A stretch of DNA of 64,000 nucleotides from Bacillus sp. ISL-18 (GCF_018613415.1 NZ_JAGGQG010000006.1:124001-188000); one strand, 5' to 3'; counted from the stretch's first letter, positions 18,137-26,873 are shown. A program made the numbers and translations. Notes: generated by a model not told the origin, from the letters alone.

Positions 18137-19942
18137 TTATCGCGCAAAATCTTCAAAGTTTAAGCTATCTGACAATATTAGCGCCTGTATAACTAATAGA
18201 GTGTACGCTGCAGTTGATGCGTTTTTTAGTGAAATTTGCAGCTGCTCCTCAATTTGCTTTATCCGATATTGGATACCGCCGATTGATAACGTCAACTCAT
18301 CCATCGTTTCTTTTAAACGCTGGCTATTTAATAAATAGACGTAAAGAGTGTGCAACAATTCCTTTTTACGCGGATCATTGAAATTGTATAAGTCTTTTAA
18401 CGTCTTTTTCGCCATTTCATGCAGCTGTTCATTACTCATGTTCTTTACGATATCCCCAAGCATTCCTAAATCTTCGTAATCTGTTAGCAGCTTTTGGTTA
18501 GGGAAGCGCTGTGCGACACGCGCCTCTTGAAGAGATTGTTCGAAATCTTTAAAGTTGCTAAACGTCCCGCTAAGTCCTACTGAATATTTATAATGGCTAT
18601 TTTGCTTCTCCATTTTTTGGAAAATTTTCGTAATTTTCTTTTGCCAACCTTGTTTATCACTATTTAGTGAGTTGAGGAGAGCAATTTCTTCCCCGAGTAC
18701 GGCAAAAATACAAGGTAAATCCCACTCTCTGGCTAACTTAGACAGCTCTGTTAGCTGGTCATGAATGTCAATAATTTCGTGATTTTTCTTTTTCTTTTTC
18801 ACACTAATAATACCTGTAGAAAACGGCGGCTGAAACTTAAAAGGTAAAAATTTATAGTAAGATTCGATATCTTTAATATTTCGACTATGAATTAAGCGCT
18901 CTAATAGCGAGCTGCGCATACGTTGTTGCTCCTCAAACTGTGCCTCCTCGTATAAAATACATAACGCCACGACTGTCGAAATACGCTCTAAAAATAAGTG
19001 GTCGTTTTCATCCATATGCTTTTCATCAAAGTAAAAAAACGAACAAGTGGCGTAACTTTTTTTATTAATAAGAGCAGGTGCCGTCAGCTTCCAATAATTA
19101 TCGCCTTTATAATGCGAAACGTTGTGTTTATCAACAAAATGAGATAATTTTGCCTTATCTTTTGTTATGACTAGCTGCTGTTCATCTGATAAACCAATTT
19201 GACTTAACGAATTGCCGTGAATATCCTCAATCAAAATCGGGATATTCAACAGCTCATACGCAGCCTGCACAATTTCATCCAGCGAATGCTTATCTGTTAC
19301 TTTTTTCGTAAGTTGACCTTGAAATATTGAAATTTTTTCGAGCATTTGCTTATGACGCAAAAGGGAATCATATGTCATTTCAAGCTCGGATAGAATGTTA
19401 TCATTTTGATAGAGGTTAATAAGATCCTCCTTTTCTTCGAGCCAATCGCGCTCCAAACGCACTCTAAACTCGCAGCATGGATCACCTTTCGCAACACACT
19501 TATACTCAACGGCAATAATAGACTCGCCAAACTCATATGTCAATGCACCACTCGCAAAGCCGCATAACATATGACAAACACATTCATTTGCTAAACCGTA
19601 ATTTTTAAGGTGTAATGCTGCTTCAAATGATTCTACCCATTGTCCCCACGTATCGATACATTCAATTGTACCGTCCGGATGGCGTACAATTTCCCCCATG
19701 AAAATTACATCTTTTACGTGACCTAAACGCGAATGTCTTTTACCGACAGGATTGATTGAGTTTTTATTTTGGAGCAAATTTTTTGCTGATTCCATCCCAA
19801 ACTCTTTACCAAATCGGAATAAAAAGCCTTTCGTTTTATGAGAGCCAATGTTGTTAAATAAATTGTTTTTTAATGTGTGGAAGGCATTTGCCGACATTAA
19901 AATATTGTTCGTTTCACTAGAATCAAATGCAATTTCACTCAT
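18137..19942 (-). CDS. Aromatic-sensing regulator: XylR_N/V4R domain fused to PucR-type helix-turn-helix
   Basis: A 601-residue regulator. Residues about 15-160 form XylR_N plus V4R, the phenolic sensor domain of DmpR/XylR/MopR. Cys123, Glu146, Cys149 and Cys157 repeat exactly the 23-3-8 spacing of the zinc ligands of MopR (Cys155, Glu178, Cys181, Cys189 as I recall). A GAF-like segment (about 230-330), a PucR GGDEF-like middle domain and a C-terminal PucR HTH_30 (LKETMDELTLSIGGIQYRI) follow. There is no AAA+ domain, so it does not act through sigma-54. ATG 19942 is preferred: AAAGGGG lies 11 bases upstream; GTG 19951 is too close to it. It is divergent from the hydrolase gene, which it presumably activates when it binds the aromatic inducer. 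Confidence 0.88.
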   Translation of the reverse strand: MSEIAFDSSETNNILMSANAFHTLKNNLFNNIGSHKTKGFLFRFGKEFGMESAKNLLQNKNSINPVGKRHSRLGHVKDVIFMGEIVRHPDGTIECIDTWGQWVESFEAALHLKNYGLANECVCHMLCGFASGALTYEFGESIIAVEYKCVAKGDPCCEFRVRLERDWLEEKEDLINLYQNDNILSELEMTYDSLLRHKQMLEKISIFQGQLTKKVTDKHSLDEIVQAAYELLNIPILIEDIHGNSLSQIGLSDEQQLVITKDKAKLSHFVDKHNVSHYKGDNYWKLTAPALINKKSYATCSFFYFDEKHMDENDHLFLERISTVVALCILYEEAQFEEQQRMRSSLLERLIHSRNIKDIESYYKFLPFKFQPPFSTGIISVKKKKKNHEIIDIHDQLTELSKLAREWDLPCIFAVLGEEIALLNSLNSDKQGWQKKITKIFQKMEKQNSHYKYSVGLSGTFSNFKDFEQSLQEARVAQRFPNQKLLTDYEDLGMLGDIVKNMSNEQLHEMAKKTLKDLYNFNDPRKKELLHTLYVYLLNSQRLKETMDELTLSIGGIQYRIKQIEEQLQISLKNASTAAYTLLVIQALILSDSLNFEDFAR

Positions 19943-19998
19943 TAAAGTCACATCCCCTTTGAGTTTCTATTTCCCATATTACAAAAACAAAACTAACT

Positions 19999-20051
19999 TT
20001 TCAATAAATTTTAAAGAATATTACTATTCTTTCAATAAAAATTGCTATGAT
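19999..20051 (+). promoter_or_regulatory. Candidate operator and promoter of first aromatic operon
   Basis: The divergent region holds a perfect inverted repeat AAAGAATA-TTAC-TATTCTTT (20013-20032), flanked by two direct TTTCAATAAA boxes (19999-20008 and 20030-20039), 31 bases or three helical turns apart. TATGAT (20046-20051) follows the second box by 6 bases and could be the -10; a -35 is lacking. This is the expected place for the adjacent XylR_N-PucR regulator to bind. Confidence 0.5.
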
Positions 20052-20115
20052 GTTTAACATTTTAAACAGTTATACTCAAAACAGAAAATAACAACCAATA
20101 CAAGGGGGCATATCG

Positions 20116-21012
20116 ATGACAATTTTTGAAGGGTTTTATAATAGTTACGTATTAGCAAACGGAGTACGTACACATTATTCCTGGGCCGGAACAGAGGGAC
20201 CAGCTGTGATTTTACTACATGGTGCAGGACCTGGAGCATGCGGCGCAGCGGGTTGGCGTTTTATGTTACCTGCACTAGCAAAAGCTGGTTTCCGCGCTTA
20301 CGCAGTAGACCAATTATCAATGGGCTTCACAGATGCACGCCCTCACGCATGGCCAGTAAATGGTCATCAAAGCTTAGTGGATCATGTACATGATTTTATT
20401 GAAGCATTATGCCTTGATGAAGTATCACTTGTCGGCAACTCACAAGGTGCATACATTGCAGCTAAATATGCAATTGACCATCCTGAAAAAGTGAATAAGG
20501 TGGTTTATATCGGCAGTAATACCATATATCAAGCAATGCAAGAAGTACCCGAAAGAAAGATGCGTTCTTTCTTAGAAGTGATTGGTTACGACTATACTGA
20601 AGAATCATTACGTAAATTTATGTATCGCAATTCAAGTGAAGACACAGTCATTCCTGAAGAACTAATTCAACTACGTCATCAAGCAGCAACTCGCCCAGGT
20701 ATAAAAGAATCCAATCAAGCTTTCGATGCTTACTTAGCAAGAATGAATGAAGAACCAAAGCTTTGGGATCGTTACTGCATTAAAAATGCTTTCCCAAAAT
20801 TAAAAATACCAGGCTTATTTATTTGGGGTAACCAAGATACTGTTGCACCAGTTGAGACAGGTTATAAGCTTGAGAAGTTATTACCGAATATTCATTTTAA
20901 ATATATCGAAAACTGCGGTCACCAAGCACAAACTGACCAACCAGAAATTGTGAACAAACTTGTCGCCGATTTTTTAGCAGTGGAAAAAGATCAAGCCGTT
21001 ACAGCACAATAA
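20116..21012 (+). CDS. Alpha/beta hydrolase, meta-cleavage product hydrolase type
   Basis: A 298-residue alpha/beta hydrolase with the oxyanion loop LLHGAGPGACG, nucleophile Ser109 in GNSQGA, Asp241 in NQDTVAP and His269 in CGHQAQ. The GPG...G loop and length are those of BphD/HsaD/DmpD enzymes that split the vinylogous 1,5-diketone made by extradiol dioxygenases (C-C bond hydrolase). It starts the operon hydrolase-monooxygenase-dioxygenase, and AAGGGGGC precedes the ATG. The expected products are a carboxylic acid plus 2-hydroxypenta-2,4-dienoate, which the lower pathway at 34485-37210 could finish. Arginine is almost always CGN here, unlike neighbouring regions. Confidence 0.9.
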   Translation: MTIFEGFYNSYVLANGVRTHYSWAGTEGPAVILLHGAGPGACGAAGWRFMLPALAKAGFRAYAVDQLSMGFTDARPHAWPVNGHQSLVDHVHDFIEALCLDEVSLVGNSQGAYIAAKYAIDHPEKVNKVVYIGSNTIYQAMQEVPERKMRSFLEVIGYDYTEESLRKFMYRNSSEDTVIPEELIQLRHQAATRPGIKESNQAFDAYLARMNEEPKLWDRYCIKNAFPKLKIPGLFIWGNQDTVAPVETGYKLEKLLPNIHFKYIENCGHQAQTDQPEIVNKLVADFLAVEKDQAVTAQ

Positions 21013-21036
21013 ACTATTTTTGAAAGGAATGATCAA

Positions 21037-22206
21037 ATGGTAACAGTACTTGAAAATAAAGCGACTTATGAAGAAATTATCCAAAAAGCAAAGCGTATCG
21101 GTGAAGCTGCAGAATCAGAAGCAATCCAAGCGGATCTAAACTCGACCATTTCCCCACGCATCGCGGATATTATCCGCGAGGAGGGAATTCATCGTTTAAT
21201 TTTACCGAAAGAGTTTGGCTATCCACAACTTGATTGGCGCACGTTCGTTGATATGGTAAGTACAGTTGGTTACCACAATTTATCGGCTTCATGGTTAACA
21301 TACTTCTTCTCCGTGCACAATTCTTGGGTATGCTACTATCCAAGGCACATTCGCGATGAAGTCATTAATCAAGGCGGCTTCGTAGCTGACGTATTTGCAC
21401 CAATCGGCAAAGTAGAAGCAGTTGAAGACGGCTATATCGTATCAGGTAAGTACAACTTTGTAAGCGGTATCAATTACTGCGATTGGGTTGGCGTTGGCGC
21501 AATGATGAAATTCGAAGACAGCGACCGACCTGAGCGTGTAGGTATTTTATTAAAAGTATCTGACTTAGAAGTTATGAAAACTTGGAATTCGCTTGGTCTT
21601 CGTGGATCAGGCAGTAATACCTTAATCGTCGATAAAGTTTTCGTTAAACCTGATGCCATATTACGCTTTAACAAAATTATTGAAAAGAGCCAACCACCGT
21701 ATGAAGAGTTTGACCAAGACTACTTATACTACAACACACCATATTACCCTGGCTTCTATGTAGGATTCGCAGCAATGGCTGTTGGTGGTGCAGAACGTGT
21801 ACTTGACGAATTTGAAAAGCATACAGCAGGTCGCGTACGCTTCTCAGGTATAAACGAAAAAGATTCTCCTACGAGCCAGCGCGTGCTTTCGGAGTTAAAG
21901 CTTGAAATGCTTTCTGCTAAAAGCTTATTAAATGAATATATCGCAATGATGGAAGCAGATAAAGGCGGTCCATACGAAGGGGCAAAATATAAAGCAATCC
22001 GTGCAATGATTATCGATAAGTGTACACAAATCGGCGTAAAATCACTTCTTACTTTGGGTGGACACGCATTATTAAAAGGTCACCCAGTAGAGTTATTCAC
22101 TCGTGACTTAATGGCAATTGCAACACACATTACTTCTTTATATGAAGATGGCATTTTAGGTTACGGTAGACATTTATTCGGCGTTAATACAAACATTCAA
22201 GGGTAA
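21037..22206 (+). CDS. Acyl-CoA dehydrogenase-fold flavin-dependent monooxygenase, HsaA-like
   Basis: A 389-residue protein of the acyl-CoA dehydrogenase fold: N-terminal helical domain (RLILPKEFGYPQLDW), beta domain with SGINYCDW and SLGLRGSGS, and C-terminal helical domain. The end (GGHALLKGHPVELFTRD) resembles the group D monooxygenases HsaA, DszC and C2-type p-hydroxyphenylacetate hydroxylase rather than true acyl-CoA dehydrogenases, and the usual catalytic Glu is not evident. Such enzymes take FADH2/FMNH2 from a separate reductase and hydroxylate phenols to catechols. The flavin reductase at 15667-16140 and the dioxygenase just downstream support an ortho-hydroxylation step. It sits 24 bases after the hydrolase gene. 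Confidence 0.85.
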   Translation: MVTVLENKATYEEIIQKAKRIGEAAESEAIQADLNSTISPRIADIIREEGIHRLILPKEFGYPQLDWRTFVDMVSTVGYHNLSASWLTYFFSVHNSWVCYYPRHIRDEVINQGGFVADVFAPIGKVEAVEDGYIVSGKYNFVSGINYCDWVGVGAMMKFEDSDRPERVGILLKVSDLEVMKTWNSLGLRGSGSNTLIVDKVFVKPDAILRFNKIIEKSQPPYEEFDQDYLYYNTPYYPGFYVGFAAMAVGGAERVLDEFEKHTAGRVRFSGINEKDSPTSQRVLSELKLEMLSAKSLLNEYIAMMEADKGGPYEGAKYKAIRAMIIDKCTQIGVKSLLTLGGHALLKGHPVELFTRDLMAIATHITSLYEDGILGYGRHLFGVNTNIQG

Positions 22207-22294
22207 TAGTGGTATTTGAAAATGCTACCAATAAAAGAGTGGATTTCATATGTCCTCTTATATAAAAAAGTAACTAAATATGGGGTGAATATAA

Positions 22295-23275
22295 ATGGAA
22301 AAATTTCTTTACGCACCGGAAATTGCAAAATTAGGACACGTAGCTTTAGTGTCAGCAGATCTTGAAAAATCTTTATGGTTCTTCCACGATACAATCGGCT
22401 TAGAAGAAACAGAAGTTGTAGAGGGTGTACACTACTTACGAGCTTGGGGTGACTTCGAACACCATACTTTATCCATTACAGCTGGTGAAACTTCTTACAT
22501 CGATCACATCGGCTGGCGCACAAAACGGCCGGAGGATATCGTAACTTTCGCAAAATTATTAGAAGATGCAGGTACAGAAGTTCGTTGGATAGAAGCAGGG
22601 GAAGAATTAGCGCAAGGAGAAGCGATTCGCTTCGAATTACCAAGTGGTCACCGCTTCGAACTTTACTACGATATGGAAAAAACACCCGCTGAAGAATCTC
22701 GTAAATCAGTCCTTAAAAACCAAACTTATAAATCTTGGGCGAAAGGTGTATCTCCACGCCGTATCGATCATGTAAACTTACAAACTTCTCACGACAACGC
22801 TGAGATTGTAAAGTTTTTAAAAGAAGCATTAGGCTTCAAGCTACGCGAATATTTCGTAAATCCAGACGATGTACAAGTAGCAAGCTGGTTATCTGTAACA
22901 AACCTAGTACATGACGTAGCAATCATGTCTACATCACGTTCAAAAGAGCCAAACGAAATGCACCATATCGCTTACTGGTTAGACAACTCACAAGACTTAC
23001 TGCGTGCTGCGGATATTTTATGCGAAGCAGATGTACAATTCGTTGGTCCTGGTAAACATGGTATTTCTCAAGCAATGTACATTTACGTAAAAGATCCAGG
23101 AAGCGGATTACGTCTTGAAATCTTTACAAACGGCTACTTAATTTTCGAGCCAGACTGGGAACCAGTGAAATGGACGTATGAAGAATATTTAAAAAATGGT
23201 TCCGCTTATTGGGGTGATCGTCGACGCGATGACGTAGACCGTGAAGCACAAGTAAAAGAATTAGCGAAGTCATAA
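22295..23275 (+). CDS. Extradiol catechol 2,3-dioxygenase, two-domain VOC
   Basis: A 326-residue type I extradiol dioxygenase with two vicinal-oxygen-chelate modules. The C-terminal module carries the Fe(II) ligands His159 (RIDHVNLQT), His223/224 (MHHIAYW) and Glu275 (LRLEIF), plus the HGISQAMYIY stretch with the conserved active-site Tyr. It should open a catechol ring next to the hydroxyls. The ATG follows ATGGGGTGAAT. It shares a module with HsaA-like and hydrolase genes, so its substrate is probably a ring-substituted catechol whose product is cleaved hydrolytically. A terminator follows directly. Confidence 0.93.
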   Translation: MEKFLYAPEIAKLGHVALVSADLEKSLWFFHDTIGLEETEVVEGVHYLRAWGDFEHHTLSITAGETSYIDHIGWRTKRPEDIVTFAKLLEDAGTEVRWIEAGEELAQGEAIRFELPSGHRFELYYDMEKTPAEESRKSVLKNQTYKSWAKGVSPRRIDHVNLQTSHDNAEIVKFLKEALGFKLREYFVNPDDVQVASWLSVTNLVHDVAIMSTSRSKEPNEMHHIAYWLDNSQDLLRAADILCEADVQFVGPGKHGISQAMYIYVKDPGSGLRLEIFTNGYLIFEPDWEPVKWTYEEYLKNGSAYWGDRRRDDVDREAQVKELAKS

Positions 23276-23282
23276 TAACTAG

Positions 23283-23322
23283 ACCACCAGTATTCATGAC
23301 AATGAACGCTGGTGGTTTCTTA
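23283..23322 (+). terminator. Rho-independent terminator after dioxygenase
   Basis: ACCACCAG / CTGGTGGT with further pairing (ATTCAT/ATGAA) in a long stem, then TTTCTT. It ends the hydrolase-monooxygenase-dioxygenase operon. Confidence 0.85.
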
Positions 23323-23366
23323 AGTAATAAATGTTGTTAAAATTATGATAGGAAGGGGTGTTCCTG

Positions 23367-24416
23367 TTGAAGGCAATGTTAAAGGTGTTCGTTTTATCTT
23401 TAATTGGCGGTTATATTTTTAGCCTGCTGCACATCCCTATTCCTTGGATGCTCGGCCCAATTGTTGTCATCATGTTAGCCCAATTTGTTTATAAAGGACC
23501 GCTCAAATGGTCCGGCCAAATGCGTGATTTAGGTGTCGTCATGGTCGGTACCGTGATAGGTGTACAATTTAACATCGATTTATTCGGCATGATGGGCTCA
23601 ATTTTATTTTATATGATAACACTAAACGTGATATTAATTGGTGGCTCAATCGTTATCGCTTACTTAACTAGTAAATGGGCAAAAATCCCAATGAAAGCGG
23701 CGGTACTAGGTGCTATCCCAGGCGGCTTAGGTCAAATTGTCGTATTTGCTGAAGAAGAAAAAGTTGAAGAAATTGGCGTTATTTCTTATTTTCAAGTTAT
23801 TCGGCTGTTACTAGTCGTTGTATTCGTACCGTTTATCGTCGCTGGACAAGTAATAAGTAAGCAGCCAACGGACGCGAAGTTAACGATTAATTTAGTATTA
23901 TTAATTGCACTTGCATGGGGATGCTCACATTTAATGCAGCGCATCCATTTGCCTGTCGCATTTTTCATCACACCCATTATTTTGTTAATTACGTTGCATC
24001 TCACAACACCAATTACAATGCCACAAGTACCTGGCTTTTTCATGGCTATCGCTCAACTGCTAATCGGCGCCCATATTGGCTTAATGCTCAAGCCACATAT
24101 GATTAAGCTTCCAATACGTGTACTTCTAGGCGGCATTTTCAGCGCATTTGCACTGATCGCGCTAACATTCGGCTCAAGCATCCTAATGTCGTTTGCAATG
24201 GACACAACATTCGCTACAAGTTTTCTTAGCACAGCCCCAGGTGGCTTAGATCAAATGGTATTATTAGCTGATGCAGTTAAAGCAGAAGTCTCGCTTGTTT
24301 CAATGTTCCAAACGTTTAGGCTATTGTTCATCTTTATAATAATTATGCCTTTGATGAAAATGTTTTACCGTTGGCGAGAAAAAAAGAGATTGTCTACAAT
24401 CAAGCAAGCAGTATAG
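23367..24416 (+). CDS. AbrB-family membrane protein (duplicated Gneg_AbrB module)
   Basis: About 349 residues with roughly ten membrane segments in two homologous halves. Each half carries a PGGLDQM/PGGLGQI-type signature (AIPGGLGQIVVFAE in the first, TAPGGLDQMVLLAD in the second), the hallmark of the AbrB duplication family once called putative ammonia monooxygenase and now thought to be transporters or regulators. TTG 23367 follows GGAAGGGG by 8 bases; GTG 23358 lies on top of it and ATG 23376 is another option. It follows the dioxygenase operon terminator and shares its codon style, so it is likely part of the same acquired module. Function in aromatic uptake is a guess. Confidence 0.8.
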   Translation: MKAMLKVFVLSLIGGYIFSLLHIPIPWMLGPIVVIMLAQFVYKGPLKWSGQMRDLGVVMVGTVIGVQFNIDLFGMMGSILFYMITLNVILIGGSIVIAYLTSKWAKIPMKAAVLGAIPGGLGQIVVFAEEEKVEEIGVISYFQVIRLLLVVVFVPFIVAGQVISKQPTDAKLTINLVLLIALAWGCSHLMQRIHLPVAFFITPIILLITLHLTTPITMPQVPGFFMAIAQLLIGAHIGLMLKPHMIKLPIRVLLGGIFSAFALIALTFGSSILMSFAMDTTFATSFLSTAPGGLDQMVLLADAVKAEVSLVSMFQTFRLLFIFIIIMPLMKMFYRWREKKRLSTIKQAV

Positions 24417-24476
24417 TAAGTATTATATATAAAAGCGTATGTTAGAAATCTTTATTGATGATCTATAAGTATGAGA

Positions 24477-24517
24477 AACGCCCTGATGATTGAATTTATA
24501 TCAGTGGCGTTTTTTTG
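24477..24517 (+). terminator. Rho-independent terminator after AbrB-family gene
   Basis: AACGCC...TGAT pairs with ATCA...GGCGTT around an AT-rich loop, followed by seven T residues. Confidence 0.8.
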
Positions 24518-24632
24518 ATTGATATTAATGGGTGAAAGTAGTCCATATATAATAGAAGGAATGCAGTATTTTTAATCAAATGAAGAGACTTAGAATATAC
24601 ATTGATAGGTTTGGACTTAAACTGGCCACAGC

Positions 24633-25595
24633 TTATGGGCAGTATAGGGATAATCGCTCTTGTACTACTTCTAAGACTTCTTCTGGTACTTCCCTAATCT
24701 TGATATCCCCACCCAGGAAAAGCAGCCAATTGGTTAATTCGGTCAATTCATCGGAGTTATTTACATTGATAAAAGTCTTTAATACGGCGGTGGTTTGGTA
24801 AGGATTCGTAAAGGAAATCGATACTTTCAAAGGATGGTATTTTTTGAATTGGGCTATCGCTTTTGGACCAAGTTCAAGGACTAGATTAATTTCTTCTTCC
24901 TGCTTACTTAGTTTTTCTAAAATCTTTTTCTTACCTACTCTTTTTTCCGTCGGGCAGGGTTCGATATTGGTGAGAAGGTCGACAGGAAAAATCCGCTTCT
25001 TTTCTTCTTTTAGGTCAAAGCCTTCAATCAGCCAAAGACCTTTTTCATGGTAAAGGTGCAAGAGATAGATAGAATAAGTAGTTATTCCCTTCGCATCATT
25101 TATGGTTAACCATAAATAGCGATCCAAAAGAAGGTTTTGGATAAGTTTCTCTAACATTGGATCAGGGAGGTCTGTAAGATCAAGCAGGTCGGGATTATGA
25201 GGGTTGGTCCCTTCAAAAAGCAAGATTTGATTTAAAAGAACAAGTTCTTCTTGCTGGCTTTCGGAGATGAGGCCTAGTAATTTTTCAGCTAAAGACTGAC
25301 GGCTCCTTAGATAAGGAAGTTGTTGATTTCTTGTTGCCATAAAGGCAATAAAAAGAGCTTTGACCTCATTATCGGTAAAGCGAACAACGGGCAGGACAGA
25401 ATTGCGCATGACAAAATAACCACCATCCCTTCCAACTTCAGCGACAAGTGGCATCCCCATGGCCTCAATTTCTCGGATATCTCTAATAGCTGTCGAACGA
25501 GAGATGTTGAATTCTCGCATGATTTCAGATATGGTGAAGTGAGTGCGATTGTTGATATACCGCATGATGATATTAATCCGTTCAACTTTTTTCAT
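24633..25595 (-). CDS. YafY-family regulator, HTH_11 plus WYL domain
   Basis: A 320-residue regulator. Residues 1-60 form a DeoR-type helix-turn-helix (TISEIMREFNISRSTAIRDIREIEAMG). A WYL domain lies around 140-230 (DAKGITTYSIYLLHLYHEKGLWLIEGF corresponds to the ligand-binding sheet), followed by the WCX extension. WYL proteins bind nucleic acid or small ligands and often control stress or defence genes. It is divergent from a GyrI-like gene and an unknown gene, the set it probably controls. Confidence 0.9.
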   Translation of the reverse strand: MKKVERINIIMRYINNRTHFTISEIMREFNISRSTAIRDIREIEAMGMPLVAEVGRDGGYFVMRNSVLPVVRFTDNEVKALFIAFMATRNQQLPYLRSRQSLAEKLLGLISESQQEELVLLNQILLFEGTNPHNPDLLDLTDLPDPMLEKLIQNLLLDRYLWLTINDAKGITTYSIYLLHLYHEKGLWLIEGFDLKEEKKRIFPVDLLTNIEPCPTEKRVGKKKILEKLSKQEEEINLVLELGPKAIAQFKKYHPLKVSISFTNPYQTTAVLKTFINVNNSDELTELTNWLLFLGGDIKIREVPEEVLEVVQERLSLYCP

Positions 25596-25705
25596 CGGGG
25601 CTCCTAAACAGTATCATTTTTTGACATGATTTAAGGTTATCATATACACATCAGGTGAAGAAAACAAATCATTTGATTAATTTTAAATAGAGGAAGGTAT
25701 TGAAT

Positions 25706-26185
25706 ATGGCAGATTATACCCTAGAAGAAAAAGACAGCTTTACCGTTATCGGGATTGGAACAGAGCTTAAGAGCCATTATACAGACTTTGCTGGCTTAAA
25801 CAAGGAAAAGTCAGACTTTTGGCAGGCCATCAGCCAGGATGGAACGCTTGACACTTTAAAAGCAACAGCCACAAATGACTACGTTTTTGCTGTGAACGAA
25901 GCGGTGAATAATAAGTTGATGCATTATGCTGGCGTCATGACAGAGGCATCGGCACCAGAAGAAGCCAGAGTGATCCAGTTTCCAAAGGGTGAATACCTCG
26001 TTGTAAAAGGGGAAGAGAAGACGGCCGTAGAATTGAATAATAAGCTAGCTGGTATTGCCTTTGGTCAAGTCTTGCCAGAGGCAAAGGATTTTGCCTATGT
26101 TGGCGGGCCCAATACAATGGTTGAGATGGGGCAGCGAAACGGCTTAGTTTTTGGTGAGTTCTGGATTCCTATTGTTAGAAAATAA
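25706..26185 (+). CDS. GyrI-like effector-binding domain protein
   Basis: A 159-residue stand-alone GyrI-like domain, the fold used by AraC/MerR activators and by SbmC/GyrI to bind amphiphilic small molecules. No DNA-binding part is present. The C-terminal signature EMGQRNGLVFGEFWIPI fits this fold, with a Glu typical of the ligand pocket. ATG 25706 follows GAGGAAGG by 8 bases. It is divergent from the WYL regulator and 19 bases ahead of the next gene, so both are probably under WYL control, perhaps in drug or toxin binding. Confidence 0.83.
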   Translation: MADYTLEEKDSFTVIGIGTELKSHYTDFAGLNKEKSDFWQAISQDGTLDTLKATATNDYVFAVNEAVNNKLMHYAGVMTEASAPEEARVIQFPKGEYLVVKGEEKTAVELNNKLAGIAFGQVLPEAKDFAYVGGPNTMVEMGQRNGLVFGEFWIPIVRK

Positions 26186-26204
26186 AGATAAAAGGAGAAT
26201 GGAA

Positions 26205-26669
26205 ATGTCTTATAACGTTGATTTTAAAGATGTGTCTACGCTGGGCTTAGAGTCTTCGCCGGTAGCAGAAGCGCTAGCTGGTTTACGTGCTCATGAAGCT
26301 CGTTACTTTATGAACAAATACAAGCATGAATTTACGGTTGTACCAGCTATCGAAAGCAAGGAGACCCTTGATTATGTGAACACGATTTTGAAAGAAGAAC
26401 GTGGTATTGAGTTTGCGGCCAAACCATTAGAAACGTCGCGTTTTCAAGTGGAAAATATCAATTGGGCCTACGTCTTTTATGAGGATGGACTTGAGGTCAA
26501 TGTTTTGTATACAGTTGATGACCCTAAGAAGCGTGCCGTTGGTTTTAAGCTTTCTGAGGGGATGGAGGTACCAGAGGAGTTAGAAGGAAAGTTTAAGTTT
26601 GCTAGGCAAAAGTCTAAACTAGCTGGAACAATCCGGGGCTCGTATTTTGTAATCAAAGGTGAATATTAA
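26205..26669 (+). CDS. Conserved protein of unknown function
   Basis: A 154-residue soluble protein that I recognise only as a conserved Firmicutes family found near WYL/GyrI-like genes (some records name such proteins phage tail proteins, which nothing here supports). It has no signal peptide or membrane segment. A charged start (GLRAHEARYFMNKYKHEF) and a beta-rich end with PEELEGKFKFARQKSK are visible. ATG 26205 follows AAAGGAG by 7 bases; ATG 26199 is too close to it. Cotranscription with the GyrI-like gene is likely from the 19-base gap. Confidence 0.7.
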   Translation: MSYNVDFKDVSTLGLESSPVAEALAGLRAHEARYFMNKYKHEFTVVPAIESKETLDYVNTILKEERGIEFAAKPLETSRFQVENINWAYVFYEDGLEVNVLYTVDDPKKRAVGFKLSEGMEVPEELEGKFKFARQKSKLAGTIRGSYFVIKGEY

Positions 26670-26831
26670 AGTAAGCAAAAGTGCAAGTGGAGGAATCGAG
26701 TCATATTTGGATTTGGTCATTCTTTTTCTTATTGAAAATTAGTGAAATCTGGTTGCTCTCTATGTAAAAATATAGCTTATCTTAAAATTAAGGGGTTTCC
26801 TTACCTATCTAAACATTAATAATGCAACTTG

Positions 26832-26873
26832 AAATGAGTGCCAATTGTCTTTGAATTTGGCACTCATTTTTTT
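26832..26873 (+). terminator. Rho-independent terminator
   Basis: AAATGAGTGCCAA pairs with TTGGCACTCATTT around a 12-base loop, followed by a run of seven T. Confidence 0.9.

Noticed and set aside
21037-22206. True acyl-CoA dehydrogenase of fatty acid oxidation
   Set aside because: Context with reductase, extradiol dioxygenase and hydrolase, and HsaA-like C-terminal motifs, favour a monooxygenase.
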